Below are positions 34,361 to 45,936 of a stretch of DNA of 64,000 nt, in pieces. Source of the DNA: Podospora comata (lineage: Eukaryota > Ascomycota > Sordariomycetes > Sordariales > Podosporaceae); assembly GCA_017354895.1 (NCBI GenBank), contig CP071493.1, positions 5,704,001 through 5,768,000 on the forward strand. Reading direction: 5' to 3'. The translations under genes were made by a program, and so were the position numbers. How positions within the stretch are numbered: position 1 is the stretch's first letter; each line of letters begins with the position of its first letter. The notes under the pieces were generated by a model. That model was not told where the DNA came from. It saw only the letters and a list, made by a program, of their open reading frames with translations, and did not search any database.

Positions 34361-35491
34361 CTAGATGCGCTGGAAAACAGAAATACTAGAGCGCGCCCTT
34401 CCACCCCACGCAAACATGGTGTTCTCTGGACAAGACGATCCCAAGGCGGCATTGTTCAACCAAGCTGGCTCCCAGTAGAACAATCCATTGCCCCGATTGA
34501 CGGACCGAACAACGTCTGCCACCTTTGTCACATACTGCACCTGCCCAGCCTCGGAAAACGGAATGCTTCGGACATCGGCGGGGAACTGATATCTTGGATT
34601 CGGGCACTGAACAGGCCAGTTGGTCTCGACGACCTGAATCTCCTTGCCCCAAGTGTTGGCCATGTTGGTCAAACTGGTCTTGAGCGCGCTGAGTGAAGCC
34701 GCCTCGGAGTAGAATGGGTAAAAAGACACTCCCATGATGTCGTAGTCCGACGCCTCAAAAGTTCCTTGTCTGAGGACGTTTGTGTACCAGTTGTTTTGAG
34801 TATTCCAGTTCCTGTGTTAACCTTCATTAGCACACGTTTTCCCGTTCTAAAGCGAACAAAGAAAATCCTGGATCAAGGGTTCTTACCATCCATTGTCGAG
34901 ATGGATCATGATCTTTGGCTTGGGGCTAAGCCTCGAGTCTTTGATACCCCAGGCGGCGCTACGCAGCAGGCGTGCGATGTTTCCCCAGTTGTTGGTTCTT
35001 CCTGTCGGCCACAGCAAGCCAGGTGTGATCTCATTGCCGATGGAGATGATGGTTGGCTGAATGCCGGCATCTTGAAATCTGTTGCAAGATTCCAGGGTGT
35101 AGTTGTACAGCTTCCAGGAAAGATTGTCGATGTCGGTCGGCCATCCGGAGGGGATACCCTGCTTGCCCGGGTCGGCCCAAGTGTCGCTGTAATGGAAGTC
35201 GATGTATACACCGAGCCCGACAGCTTTCGCCCTTCTCGCAAGCTGGATGTTGTAATCCATGTTGTACTCGCCATTGCTGGGGTTGACCCATACACGCTGC
35301 CGAACAGTATTCACGCCATTCTCAACCAGGATTCTTTCGAGGGGCTTGGTGTTGCCGTTGACATCCTTGAACGACATGCCGGCCCGCTCCTCAATGAGAA
35401 GAGAAGACCAGTCCACACCTTTGTAGGTGATGGCGGCGTTCACAGCTGGAAGCCCAGCCAAAAGCAAAGTTGACAACGATGGGAGAAGCAT
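34361..35491 (-). CDS. Arabinogalactan endo-beta-1,4-galactanase (GH53), secreted
   Basis: Two exons, 34887-35491 and 34361-34811, give 351 aa; the intron (GTAAGA to CACAG) splits a Trp codon. GH53 enzymes cut beta-1,4-galactan side chains of pectin type I arabinogalactan. A signal peptide is clear (MLLPSLSTLLLAGLPAVNA). The TIM-barrel motifs are in order: KGVDWSSL, VWVNPSNGEYNMDY, YIDFHYSDTWADPGKQ, then SIGNEI with the acid/base Glu154, and VVETNWP with the nucleophile Glu264. The C-terminal WEPAWL and CPENTMF are intact, so it should be active. It has no carbohydrate-binding module. It points to plant-litter growth. No other pectinase gene neighbours it. Confidence 0.96.
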
Positions 35492-36156
35492 TGTGGATAA
35501 CGGGATGTGAGGAGTTGCTGATCCGACCCAGGTACCTGGGCCTGGTCAACGCCATACGGGCATACCATGGTTTTATATGATCGACCAGGAAACACCCACC
35601 CGGCCTAGGCATCAAAGCGATCTCTCGTGATTGCTGGAAACCAGGTCCACACCCGGATTTGTTACTCTAGAAGCCGTAAGCCAACGTTTTTGGCAGCATC
35701 GGAAGCCTTGGCAGACATGATTTGCAAGCTTATGTCTTTGAAAGTGCGGAGGAGTGTGTGAGTTGCCTTTTCGGTTCAGCCTGGGTATCATGCCTACACA
35801 AAAAGGGCCGCCTGTGAAGCGAGTATGACAGACCCCGCCAATCAATCTACATCAGACGGTACTCCCCCACACTGGCAGTTTTTCTTGGATGGGAAACAAG
35901 AGCCGTTTTGGAAACTAACAGCAGCTGGCTTTCCAGTAGTAATTAAGCAAAACTACGGCTGCCCATCAAATGAAAGCCGGAGAATGGCGCGCTTGAATCT
36001 GGGGTTGAGTCTTGCCACCAATCATGTCTAGGCTTCGGCTCGTGACGTTCCGGGCGTTACGGTCACATTAAGGATTCAAGGCTTGGTACTTGGCTAGGAA
36101 GTGGTTCTTTCTGACGCTATTCCTACACGGAAACTGACAGCACCTATAGCATCATA
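35492..36156. other. Intergenic, galactanase upstream region
   Basis: A 0.67-kb region with the galactanase promoter and the 3' end of the next minus-strand gene. No gene recognised. Confidence 0.5.
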
Positions 36157-37398
36157 TCATTGCTCGTCCTCTGACACCTTCCATACAAGCCGTTCACCAG
36201 ACGGGACCTGGTCCCTTAATAGCTGAAGGGCATTTTGTGCCCTCTCCAGCAGTGTAGCACCTTCGACGATCCTGGTCCTGTTCGGTTGGATAGCGCCTTG
36301 AGCCAGCAAGGCAGGAATGATCTCGGGCTGGAGTTTGTCTCGATAGAAGCCGTTCTGTTTAAGATATATCAGTCATCATTGTCACACTCTCCTTCCCGGT
36401 TCAAGATAACTGACCTCCTCGTAATTCAACGTCCTCACCCCCATGACCTCAACCCCTTCTTGCCACACCACCCCCTCCACATGCTTTTCATCCGCCGCAA
36501 ACACCGGCCTCCTCCCCTCTGCAGCAGGAACCTCAATCACAGGCAACATAACCGCCACTTTACTCCCTCTCTCTGCGATCTTGCTCAGCGGCTTCAAAGT
36601 CCCATCCCTAGACCCAATACAATCAACGAAATACGGGATCCTCGGCCCCGCCCCTTGTCCCCCTTCTCGGTCAAGATACCTCCCAATCTCCCCCACCACC
36701 CCAGAATTCCTATAATCAAAACACACCCTCGCCCCTAGCCTCCTCAACTCCCCATGATGCTTCCCGCTCGCAACAGCAATAACATGATCATACCCCCAAT
36801 ACTTGAGCACCTGTATCACATACAACCCAACCGAACTGCCCCCTCCCCACACCAGCACCATTTTCCCCTCCCCACCTTTAAACCCTCTCGGCTTCGGCCA
36901 AGGCAGCCGTATCCCCAAATCGGCACTCAGACAATGAAAAGCCGTAACCAGATTCGCAGGCACCGTAACCGCCTCCCTCAACCCCCAGCCTACTATCCCT
37001 TGGGGTAGCTTGGAGATCTTGTGCACCGGGACTGTGACGTACGTCTGGAAGCCGGCCTCCCTCGGGTTGCCGTCGGAGACGAACCCAAAGACTCTGTCGC
37101 CTTCTTTGAGGGTCTCGTGGAGCTCGTGGTTGATGTTCAGACCCGAGGAGGAGGAGAGGCTGGGGCTGAGCCAGAGGGTGACGATTGTACCTGCGAAGGC
37201 GGTGCCGAGGTGGAAGGGGAAGGAGGGGATGGCGAGGTTGCCGGCGGCGCGGTGGAGGTCGAGCGGGGTTGAGCAGGTCCAGGTTACTTTGATGAGGGCT
37301 TCGTTTGGGTTGGGGGCGTGGGTGGGGGTTTGGAGGAGGGTTGGGGGCGCAAAGGGAGAGGGGAGGACGATGGAGGGGTGGGTTTTGGGGGCTGTCAT
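36157..37398 (-). CDS. Medium-chain dehydrogenase/reductase, zinc-independent (enoyl reductase-like)
   Basis: Exons 36415-37398 and 36157-36354 give 393 aa; intron 36355-36414 (donor GTCAGT, acceptor ACAG) joins NYEE to NGFYRDKL in phase. The GroES-like N-terminal half has HLGTAFAGTIV and GDRVFGF. The nucleotide-binding half has VLVWGGGSSVGLYVIQVLKY, then GARVCFDYRN and PYFVDCIGS. Zinc-ligand motifs such as GHE are absent, so it belongs with the quinone oxidoreductase / trans-acting enoyl reductase type (ToxD-like) rather than alcohol dehydrogenases. In fungi these serve polyketide pathways or general aldehyde and enone reduction. No polyketide synthase is in this window, so a housekeeping or detoxifying role is as likely. 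The ATG at 37398 begins MTAPKTHPSIVL. Confidence 0.88.
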
Positions 37399-40092
37399 TG
37401 TGGTGGTGGTCGGGTGTTGATGGTTGGTGGGTGGTGGAGGTAGGCGGGTGGTGGAGGTAGGCGGGTGGTGATGGTAGGTGTGTGGTGATAATGGCTGTGG
37501 TGGTGATACTTGCGGGATCCGAGCAAGTCGAAACCAAAGCAGATAAACTGTAATGTTCAAAATGTCACAGTCGCAATGCAAAACCCATAACTGCCATTTG
37601 TCATGAGGGAAAAAAAAAAGTGAGGATAGCGTGTGATAAAAGTAAGGCTACGACAGTGATTAACAAATTCTGGGTCTCGCTTGGTATTTATCTGCTTGGT
37701 TGCGTTTCCCTGCTTGACGGGATAAACGTCCGTTCCCCCCCCCCCTTCCGACCTCTCTCGTTATTTGTCGCCTACATATTCGTCCAACACTTTTCCTTGG
37801 TAAAAGAAAGGGCTGAGTTGGCGGGTATCACAAAGTTTTGGGCCCGAATCTGATAACCCGATTTCTAAGCCGTATGGTTCTTGTCTCGCTCTCTCGCGTC
37901 CCCACCCTGTTCCTGTTTGTTTGTTGGTTGTTAGCATGTTCCGTTTCAAGTTCAGTCTCTCTCTCTCTCCTTTGATCGTTTCCCAGTTCAGGGTACTGCC
38001 GAAATCCGGGCATATCTGCACGTCGTGGTTGGCTGGTTGCTGCCCAGGTTTCATTACGTCGACGGTTCTCTCACACCCACACCACTCTCCCCCCCTGCGA
38101 GGGCTATGTGTCGTGATGGCGAATGGGGAGCGCTGGCGAGGGCTGGAATCAAAAAGGGAGATAGGGCAGGGAGGCATCCGAACCGGTTCTGGAGAGATAT
38201 TGGGTCAGAGGCTTCGTAGAGTTTTCGGCGATGCAGAACATCATCTCTCAGGCGGGAGAGCCGATTGAACGTGGGGTGCAGAATGGTGTGCAGTTAATCA
38301 TGACCTGGCCCCAAAAGAGGCCATGACCGCCTCTATCTCGTTGTATCATCCTACGCAGAGACCGGGAGCCGTATCCGGGTTGGATTGCATCTGCATACCC
38401 CATGAATCACACTGCAGTCAACGACTAGACTGATACCACGCTATCTTCTTCAATGCCCGTTGCCGCTGAAGAACAAGGGGCGGTAAGACGTGAGTGATAC
38501 GCTAGAGTTTGAAGCCAAATCATGAAAATTGAAGTTTTGCGAAACGCAGGGGTTGGTGTGACATTTTCTTCCTCACATCCCAAGCAGCAAGTATGCTCAA
38601 GATTGCAATGAAAAGAAAGAGGGATAAAAGCCGGTCAGACTTCCATCGATACCCACCCCGCTTGAGCGCCCAAAGGCAAGACCTCAAGAAAATCAGGGTA
38701 CAGATCATCGCCACTCTCTATACAGTTGCAGCGCAGGCCACAGCCGCCACCTTTGCAGGCAGATCGAGGGTAAAAGGCTTCTCACTGTTGGGCACCGAGG
38801 ATATCGTTCATCAACCCGGGTGGGATCTGTGGCTCCTTTAGGGAACACAAAAGAGGACGACTACTATAGAAATGATTCTCTGAAGTATTGTCGACATGAG
38901 GAAAAAAAGAAAAAGAAGATTGAAATTTTGGCAGACAGGTCGAGAATATATACTGGTGGTGGGGTGGCCAGTGCACGCCTGCAAATTCTGTGAATTCGCA
39001 TGTGCTCGCACAGACCACTGAAGGTTTTGCTGCCCCACTCCACGAGAGCATGTTCATGTCAAGCATCCCAAGCAATTCACTCGAAAAGCTTGACAAACAG
39101 ATTCACTGGCTGGTCGTGGCTGCGGGAGACTTTCCAGTGGCTGTTGTGGTGGTTGGCGATATCTTGAAGAGCCGTTGGCTGTATCAACACTCGAAAATGA
39201 GGGGTTGTCACATAGTTCCCCTCGATTCATTGCTGACATCATGATGGGCATGAAAGCAGCAAACAAATACTCGAAAAAGGCTCTACAGTAGTCCAGGAAT
39301 ACCGTTGACGTCTTGGACATTCCTGTACAACTCTCTTGTACCTTTCAATTTCCTTGCTCTCGCTCATTTCTTCGCATTTGCTTCCCTCAGAGCGTCAGAT
39401 GTCAGTCTGGACAAGCAAATGCCGAGAGCCCCTCCAAAACCGGTCCCTGCAGGTGCCAGAGTGGAGACCAAGAAGCTGGGCTTCGCATGGTGCTTGTAGG
39501 GAACAGCTTTGGAAGATGGTCTAAAATAGCATGTTGCTGAAGTTTAATATCGCCAGAGCCAATATTGATATCAAGAGTTCGTAAAGACTTGAGGATCTGT
39601 CGCACAAAGAATCGGCAAGGGGCATTCAAAATGGTGGTTGCCCGAGTCTTTGTAGCACTGTGGATAGAGAATTGGATCCGGTTGTCCAACGGTCGCCTAG
39701 CCACTTTGGGATGCAGCTATCCGCATCTTGTCGCGAAATGGACAGGAGAGCCTCCCCTCTTGTCACCGCATTCGCTGACCATTTGACATGCGGCAGAAGC
39801 TCGTAGCAACTTTGCCTCGGATGCTTGCTCTCTGTGCCGTCGCCATAGACGTTGAACTCCCTCGCCGATGAATATTCTCCCATGCGATTGGGCTTCCCCT
39901 CCCCGCTGCGCCAAACCTTCCGAGCACATGCCGTAATCTTAGCCATTCGATAATTCGATTTTGGCAGATTGGTTACGAGCTGATCGATCTCACGGCAACA
40001 ACATCCGACCACACTTTAAAGCAAGTCAAGTCGCCAACACCACCACCGACAACGGCTACACTTGGTCCACAAAGAATTGTCGACCACTCACC
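37399..40092. other. Intergenic, 2.7 kb with one weak minus-strand frame
   Basis: No confident gene. It has an 11-base C-run at 37735-37745 and a CT repeat near 37955-37970. A minus-strand frame at 39626-39946 (from an ATG at 39946, 106 aa, with VWRSGEGKPNRMGEYSSARE) and an overlapping frame to about 39402 could be part of a decayed or spliced gene, but I cannot join them or name a family. Confidence 0.4.
37431..37481. repeat. Three 17-bp tandem units in reductase leader
   Basis: The unit GTGGTGGAGGTAGGCGG occurs twice exactly at 37431-37464 and a third diverged copy follows. On the gene's strand this is a CCACC-rich leader just upstream of the start codon. Confidence 0.8.
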
Positions 40093-40913
40093 ATGCCATC
40101 CCAACGGCGCCTCCGGGCCCTTCTCTACATCGTCCTCGCCGCGGTCGTGGTGCTCCTCTTCTTCACTTCGCAGGCCCGCCATTCACGAGAGACGGGCGCG
40201 ATCAAGGACTTCTACCACAAGACGATGAATGGGTTGGAGAGGGAACGAGGCGGCTCGCAGCAAGTGATACCAGCGCACGACCACGATGCCGACGGCGACA
40301 TTGACGAGGACGACGCCATCATGGCCAAGGAGATGGCTGCTCAGTTGAGGCAAGCAGAACAGAAGGCAAAGGAAAATGCCAACGCAAAGGCACCCAACAA
40401 GCCCGACGACCCCAAGAAGGTCATTGGTGTTGGAAGTGCGGCAGGTGGTCACAAGGAGGAAGAGGACGAGGATCTGGAAGTGGAAGAGACGCCCGAGGAG
40501 CACCAAGTTGAAGTTGAGCTTGACTTGATATTAAGGAAGTCTCCAGGTTGGTTTCTTTTCTCTCTTTGTTGCCACCGTAGTTGCTCATGTGCTTTGTAGT
40601 CATCATCTTCTCCAAGTCGTACTGCCCGTACTCTAAGCGCGCCAAGGGCATTCTTCTCGAGAAATATGTCATTGAACCGGCGCCATATGTGGTCGAGCTC
40701 GACCTTCATCCTCTGGGCCGCAAAATCCAGGACAGGTTGGCGATCATAACCAAACGAACCACAGTACCAAATATCATGATTTACGGCAAAAGCATCGGTG
40801 GCGGCGACGACGTTGCTGCACTCGACAATGATAACAAGTTAGCTGCCAAGATCAAGGAGTTGGGCGGCAAGCGGGTCGAGGTGTCGAAGAGGTTCTCCGA
40901 GAAGTCGTCATAA
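40093..40913 (+). CDS. Membrane-anchored monothiol glutaredoxin (Grx6/Grx7 type)
   Basis: Exons 40093-40546 and 40600-40913 give 255 aa; the 53-bp intron joins LRKSP to VIIFSKSYCPYS in phase. Yeast Grx6/Grx7 are type II membrane proteins of the early secretory pathway. Here residues about 8-26 (LRALLYIVLAAVVVLLFF) form one N-terminal signal anchor, followed by a charged stalk (residues 30-145, with EEEDEDLEVEETPEE). The thioredoxin fold then carries the active site C-P-Y-S (Cys160), the TVP cis-proline motif (RTTVPNIMI) and GGGDDVAAL for glutathione binding. A single active Cys and the anchor make this Grx6/7-like, not cytosolic. Whether it binds an iron-sulfur cluster cannot be judged here. 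Confidence 0.9.
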
Positions 40914-42046
40914 GAGAGGAGAGGGCAGATTTCACCATGAAGATACACCATACCTTATCATGCAGCCGCTCGAGGCGATAGAGCCACATGCAAACTCAAC
41001 ACCTCCTCCCTCGATATCAACCATGTGTCTTATACCGCCATGGGCGTTTCATTTTCTTGGATTTAAAGCAACAAACATATGGACTTGCATTATTGGCGTT
41101 TTGGGGCATATTGACAGCAAAGAAACTTATACCATTTCAGGGGCGGGCTGCTCGGAGCGGCCCTTTGTTTGAACCAAGTCTCTGTATAATAGTTCACTGG
41201 GGAACGTTTTAATTCACTGACCGGCACAAGACTCAGATGTTGCTGCAAAGACATCTGACAGAAGCTCCCCGGTGTTATCTCTCAAGGTACACCGCAGCAT
41301 GTGGGAAGAAGATGTTTTGGCGGGGTTGGACTTGCAGCACTGCCTGAATGATACCTAACTTGAAGTACGGAGTAATGGAGGCATTATTCTTTCAGATACA
41401 CACCGAGTTTCCGACATTCCTTTGTGATTCCGGATGACCATGTTTTGTCCCTATCTCAACCAGCAATCGGGCACACCACCCCGTCACGTCTTCTCATGAT
41501 ATGCTCACGACATCGTCTCGCAGCCGCTACCAGCCGACAAGCCTACCTAGATTCTCATCTCATCTGGATATAGTAGGCACGTCTTGGGTGAAGCTGCGGC
41601 AATCGGGGGAACCGTCTGCCAGGCTAGCTTGGGCACCTGGTTCCTGATGCCAAGATCCGCGCACCTTGCTGGCTCCTTCTTCGTCACGGCCATCAAGGTG
41701 CATAGATACTGCCGTCGAGGTTCTCTCCCCCACAACCACCCTCTCCTCCCGTCAATTTATCATCATCCATTTATTCCTGCATCTTTTCTCTTCTTCCATT
41801 GCCGCTCAACTTCTTCTTGACTCTATCAAACGATCACCGCTTGGTTTCTCCTTATCAGCAGCTTTTGTTACAGGGTTAATATCTTCTTACCATCCGTCCT
41901 GGCACTACCGGAATAGCTACACCACACCTATCCAAAGTGTCGCTGGCATACACTTGAATAACCACCCAAAATTACATACAACACACACATATACGGTTAA
42001 GGCCATATCAGCGGAAAGGATCTCCACCCTCCACCCCGACACCATC
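40914..42046. other. Intergenic
   Basis: A 1.1-kb gap. Frame continues upstream of the next gene to 41666 only from a TTG codon; no ATG supports an extension. CT-rich leader sequence near 41730-41830. Confidence 0.45.
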
Positions 42047-43324
42047 ATGACCACCAACTCTGCCACAACAACGACAACGTCGCTCATCAACGCCGACATA
42101 ACCCTTCTCATTGCAGAGCAAACCGACCTCCCAACCTTGCTCGCGCTAGCCAGCACAAACAAGCACCTCAACGGCCTGATCAACACACACGAACACTCGA
42201 TCATCAAGTCCAAAATCACCACCGCTATCCCAAACCCACTCCTCCAACCTCCCCTCGGGTCAGTCCTATCCTCCCACAGCTCCTCCACCCGCCAAATCCT
42301 GCCACCTTGGTCCTTCCAAGTAGCAGCCGAACTCGAACGCCGCCACGCCCGCACCGAAGCCATGTTCAACATTTCCACCGTCCCCCCAACCCCCTTGATA
42401 TCAGCCATGTTCCGCGTCCCTTCTTTTGCGGCGCTGCCACGGCAGCAGTTTACCCAATTGGTCGACCTGTTCAAACGGGCTTGCTGCCTGGCGGATCATA
42501 TCTGTGATTTGGCGCTGCTGGTCAAGATACCGGCCATGGCGAGGGAGCTGTCGGCTGTGGATCCGTACGTGGTGCAAAAGGCGATCCACCGAACGAGGCA
42601 GGGGTTTATTAAAGGGTTGGAACCGTTGGATCTGGCGCTGTTGACGCATTTGGCGGCGTTGGGGGGGATGGCGTATGCGGAGGAGATGGGGGAGTTGATG
42701 AGTTCTGATCCGGAGGGGTTGGAGAGGATGGTGGCGTTCAAGGAGACTATTTTACGGGAGGGGAGCGCGGCGCTTTGGGGTTTTTTACATCCAAAGGAGG
42801 GGGAAGTGATTGAGGGGAATGGACCACCTTCTTTGCCGCCTAGGGCGAGGGGGAGCGGGCTTGGGAGGTATATTGCGGGCAAGGTGGAAGGGGTGTTGAG
42901 GGATTTGCATGCTTATGAGATGGGGCTTAAGGAGCGGGATCATGAGGAGGCGGAGGGAGAGGGGGAGGGGGAGTGGGCGGATAAGGAGGGGGTGAGGGAA
43001 GGGGGGTGGGAGGGTGATGATGATGATGATCCGTTTGTTGTTTTGCATGGGCTTCATCAGACTGTCATGGGTGCCTTTCCTAAGCCGGTTGAGGAACCAA
43101 AGGACGATGAGGGGGATGCTGTGGTAGAAGATGAGAGTGAGCAATGGGAGGGAGAAGGGGTTGAATATGAGGAGGTGGATATTGAGGGCGAGGATGTGAA
43201 TTCTGAAGAGGAGGGAGAGATAGAAGAGGGAGAGATAGAAGAGGAAGAGGAAGTTTTCCCTGTTGAACCTAGAGAACAGTTGATCCTGGAGGTGGTTAGA
43301 AGTGCGGTTCCATGCTCAGTTTAG
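42047..43324 (+). CDS. F-box-like protein with acidic C-terminal tail, unknown
   Basis: Intronless 425-aa frame from ATG 42047. After a Thr-rich start the segment LINADITLLIAEQTDLPTLL followed by ALASTNKHLNGLI resembles a degenerate F-box (residues about 12-50), the usual opening of large fungal families of this kind. The middle is helical (FTQLVDLFKRACCLADHICD, LALLTHLAALGGMAYAEEMG). From about residue 310 the chain turns acidic: GEGEGEWADKEG, then DDDDD and a tail with EEGEIEEGEIEEEEE. No leucine-rich or Kelch repeats are seen. If the F-box is real it would bind Skp1 in an SCF ligase; this is inference from a weak match. Confidence 0.6.
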   Translation: MTTNSATTTTTSLINADITLLIAEQTDLPTLLALASTNKHLNGLINTHEHSIIKSKITTAIPNPLLQPPLGSVLSSHSSSTRQILPPWSFQVAAELERRHARTEAMFNISTVPPTPLISAMFRVPSFAALPRQQFTQLVDLFKRACCLADHICDLALLVKIPAMARELSAVDPYVVQKAIHRTRQGFIKGLEPLDLALLTHLAALGGMAYAEEMGELMSSDPEGLERMVAFKETILREGSAALWGFLHPKEGEVIEGNGPPSLPPRARGSGLGRYIAGKVEGVLRDLHAYEMGLKERDHEEAEGEGEGEWADKEGVREGGWEGDDDDDPFVVLHGLHQTVMGAFPKPVEEPKDDEGDAVVEDESEQWEGEGVEYEEVDIEGEDVNSEEEGEIEEGEIEEEEEVFPVEPREQLILEVVRSAVPCSV

Positions 43325-44102
43325 AGAGGGACAGATGTATATACACAGGCGTTCAGACATTGGCTTAGCGTAGGGGTCCTTTCTTGTGTTTGGGTTAAGC
43401 ATGGAGCTGCAGGCGGGGTGCAATTCGGGGATATACAGGGCAGCGATGGAGGTATGAACGGGCTTTTGAATTATTGCAGGGTGGGCCCTGTGTGTTTATT
43501 CAGGAAGCCTATCTGGTCAGGTATGATGATGCCGCCCACATAGAGTTGGGTGGCAAGATGGTCAGGAGGGAACGGGGTCCATGACGGGACGGGCAGTGGA
43601 TGGGACTCTCAGTACAGCGTTCGTTTAACCTTGAGGTTTTTCTGCTTGGCAGAAAGATTACGTATACCCTTTTATTAGGAAATCATTGCTATTCCAGGGT
43701 TTCTCATGACCTCATTTTTTGTTCTAGAAATAGACCTGCTGTGTTCGCGGAACCGCCCCTGGCCGGTGAACAACAAAGGTGTTTCCTGTCCGCGACAAAG
43801 ACACTGTTCGCTGGACTCTCCAACAAAGGTATTGTAAGAGAGACTAGAAGTTATTTTGGGAACAATCTCATTGAACAAAGGGCTTCTTCAGGTAATATTT
43901 AAGGACGGGACACCCTTCTCGTAATTCTTTCTTCTCTTTTCTGGCCTAGACATTCAAAACCAACAGCAAAAACGATCAGAGTTTATTACGGCTACTACTA
44001 CTATTTGCAGCTTGTGATCAAGACTTCTCGTAACAAACACAACACACATCACTACCCAACAACAACAACAACAACAACAACAGCCACACCAGATCACTCA
44101 AG
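43325..44102. other. Intergenic
   Basis: A 0.8-kb gap. It ends in eight CAA units at 44057-44080, 22 bases before the next start codon, probably in the 5' leader. No other feature. Confidence 0.5.
44057..44080 (+). repeat. (CAA)8 microsatellite in 5' leader
   Basis: Eight perfect CAA units close to the start at 44103. CAA runs are unstructured and common in efficient fungal and yeast leaders. Confidence 0.85.
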
Positions 44103-45936
44103 ATGTGCCACAAAACCACTGTGAGGCTCGGGTGTGGTCACAAGTCGAGTACCCTATCCTCAATCGCCTCCTGCTGCCGCCTCGCCAAGCTTCAGCAAGA
44201 CGAGGACAAGACCATTCGGTTGTTTTCTCGCTACAAAAAACTTACCGACTGCGGTAATCTTACCAGGGAGGATTGCTATGACGAGGGCCGGATTTGCGGC
44301 TCTTGCTCCGAGAAACGGAAGCAGGAGAAGCGCGAACGACGGGAGAGGGAGCAGAGGGAGGAGGTGAGGCGCAATGCGCGGAATGCTGAGATCCTCCGTG
44401 ACCGGGTTGAACAAGACCGTCGGGAGCGGGAGAGGAGAGAGCAGGAGAAGAAGAAGGCTATGGAGAGGGCTGCTCGGAGGCAGAAGGAGGAGATGGAAGA
44501 GGAGAGGAGGCGGCAGGAGAGGAGGGCTTATCGGGAGGAGATGGCCAGGAAGAGGGATGAGGAGGAGAGGAAGAGGGAATTTGAGAAGAGGGCGAGGGCC
44601 GAGAGGGCTGAGCGGGAGGCTAGGGAGAGGAGGGCGAGGCAGGAGAGGGAGGCGAGGGAGCGGGCTCAAGCTGAGGCCGAGAGGAAGCGGATCGCGGAGC
44701 GTAATGCTGCGCGGCAAAGGGAGGAGAGGAGGAGGCGCGAGGAGATGGAGAGGGAGGAGACAGAGGCTAGGGAGAAGAAGAGGAGGGAGGATGCTGAGCG
44801 TTCTCGGCGGACTGCTGCTTCTTCTTCTTCCAGACGGCCTGTCCCTCCCCCTGGCCGTCTTTCTGAGCGTCGCTTCTTGAACCTTGACGCTGAAGCTCGG
44901 AGGCAGCAGGGGCTCCGCAATACACCTACACCTCCTCCTCGGCCTGTCCAAAGGGGCAGCGCTGCTGTCCCTCCTCTTCGTTTTGCCACTCGTCAGACTC
45001 AGATTCCCGTCCAACGCGGTCCTCAAAGACCGGTTCAGGTTGTATCTCCCATTCCCTCTCACTTTGCTCAGGCTGCGTTCATTGATCGCGGCTCCCCGGC
45101 CGTGGATAGGTCCCAGCCCTTCTATGGTCATGGTCCCTCTCGGGCTCTAACTGATCCGGTTGATGATATTGTTAATATGTATCAACAGCGTAGCCCTGTC
45201 GTTGATGTCTCGGAGCCTTTTAACCCAGGCTTCAGGCAAGCTGTTAACCCAACTAATCCTAAAACTAATAGAAACCCCGGAAGGCGTATTGGACTGGGCA
45301 TCTATGTGCCCGGCTCCGAGAACCGTTCTGGTCTTCGTAGGTACTTTGGTCGTCCCACCCGTCCTTCTCAGCATGTTCTTGACAAAGCCAGAGCTAAAGG
45401 TAAAGGCAGAGAGTCCAAAATTCCCTTCCCCCCTGGGCGCAACGTCACGTTTGATGCTACTAACAAGCCAGACCGCAGCAGAAGAACCGAGCCAGGACCG
45501 AGCAATTCAGGCTCGCCAAGCTCATTGTCCTCAAGTTCAGGTGAGTCCAAAGCGTCTGGTCTTCCCCCTCCGCCCGAGGGCTGGAGAAGGGATCGTAACT
45601 ACCATCCCAGGAGTCCTGTGCCCCGCCCTGTGCCTCAGGGACCTAACCCTACGGCTGCTCATCATATCAGGCCCAATACTGACAAGCAGCCAAGGCCACC
45701 CACTGGCACCCTCTCGGCCTCGTCCAAGAGAGTTCTGGCGCGAAGTGTCCTCCTAAGATTAAAACTAGGAGGGGTAAGGTCTCGAGGTCTCTCAGTACCC
45801 TGCTTGCTGGTCGGAAGACTCCGTCTCCCCTGGCGGGCGCCCTTGATGGAGTCTCTTCTTCGAGAAGGTGAGTGTGTCATCTAACGTCATTCGTTTCCTG
45901 TTATTTCCTTTGTCTTTAGAAACTTCATTCAAGTGA
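44103..45936 (+). CDS. Cys/His N-terminal, Arg/Glu coiled-coil protein, unknown
   Basis: Predicted exons 44103-45867 and 45920-45936 (donor GTGAGT, branch CTAAC, acceptor TTTAG), 593 aa ending ESLLREETSFK; unspliced, the frame would stop at 45884. The N-terminus has a Cys/His cluster (MCHKTTVRLGCGHKS, then SCC, DCGN, EDCYDEGRICGSC) that may bind zinc and recurs at the start of unnamed fungal proteins. Residues about 75-240 are a nearly uninterrupted charged helix of Arg, Glu and Lys, a predicted coiled coil or single alpha helix. The C-terminal half is Pro/Arg/Ser-rich and disordered (RRPVPPPGRLSERRF). No enzymatic domain is visible. The coding strand of the helix is almost all purine. Confidence 0.75.

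Noticed and set aside
44160-45131. 323-codon minus-strand frame rich in Leu and Pro
   Set aside because: It is the exact mirror of the purine-rich coiled-coil codons of the plus-strand gene and has no family resemblance.
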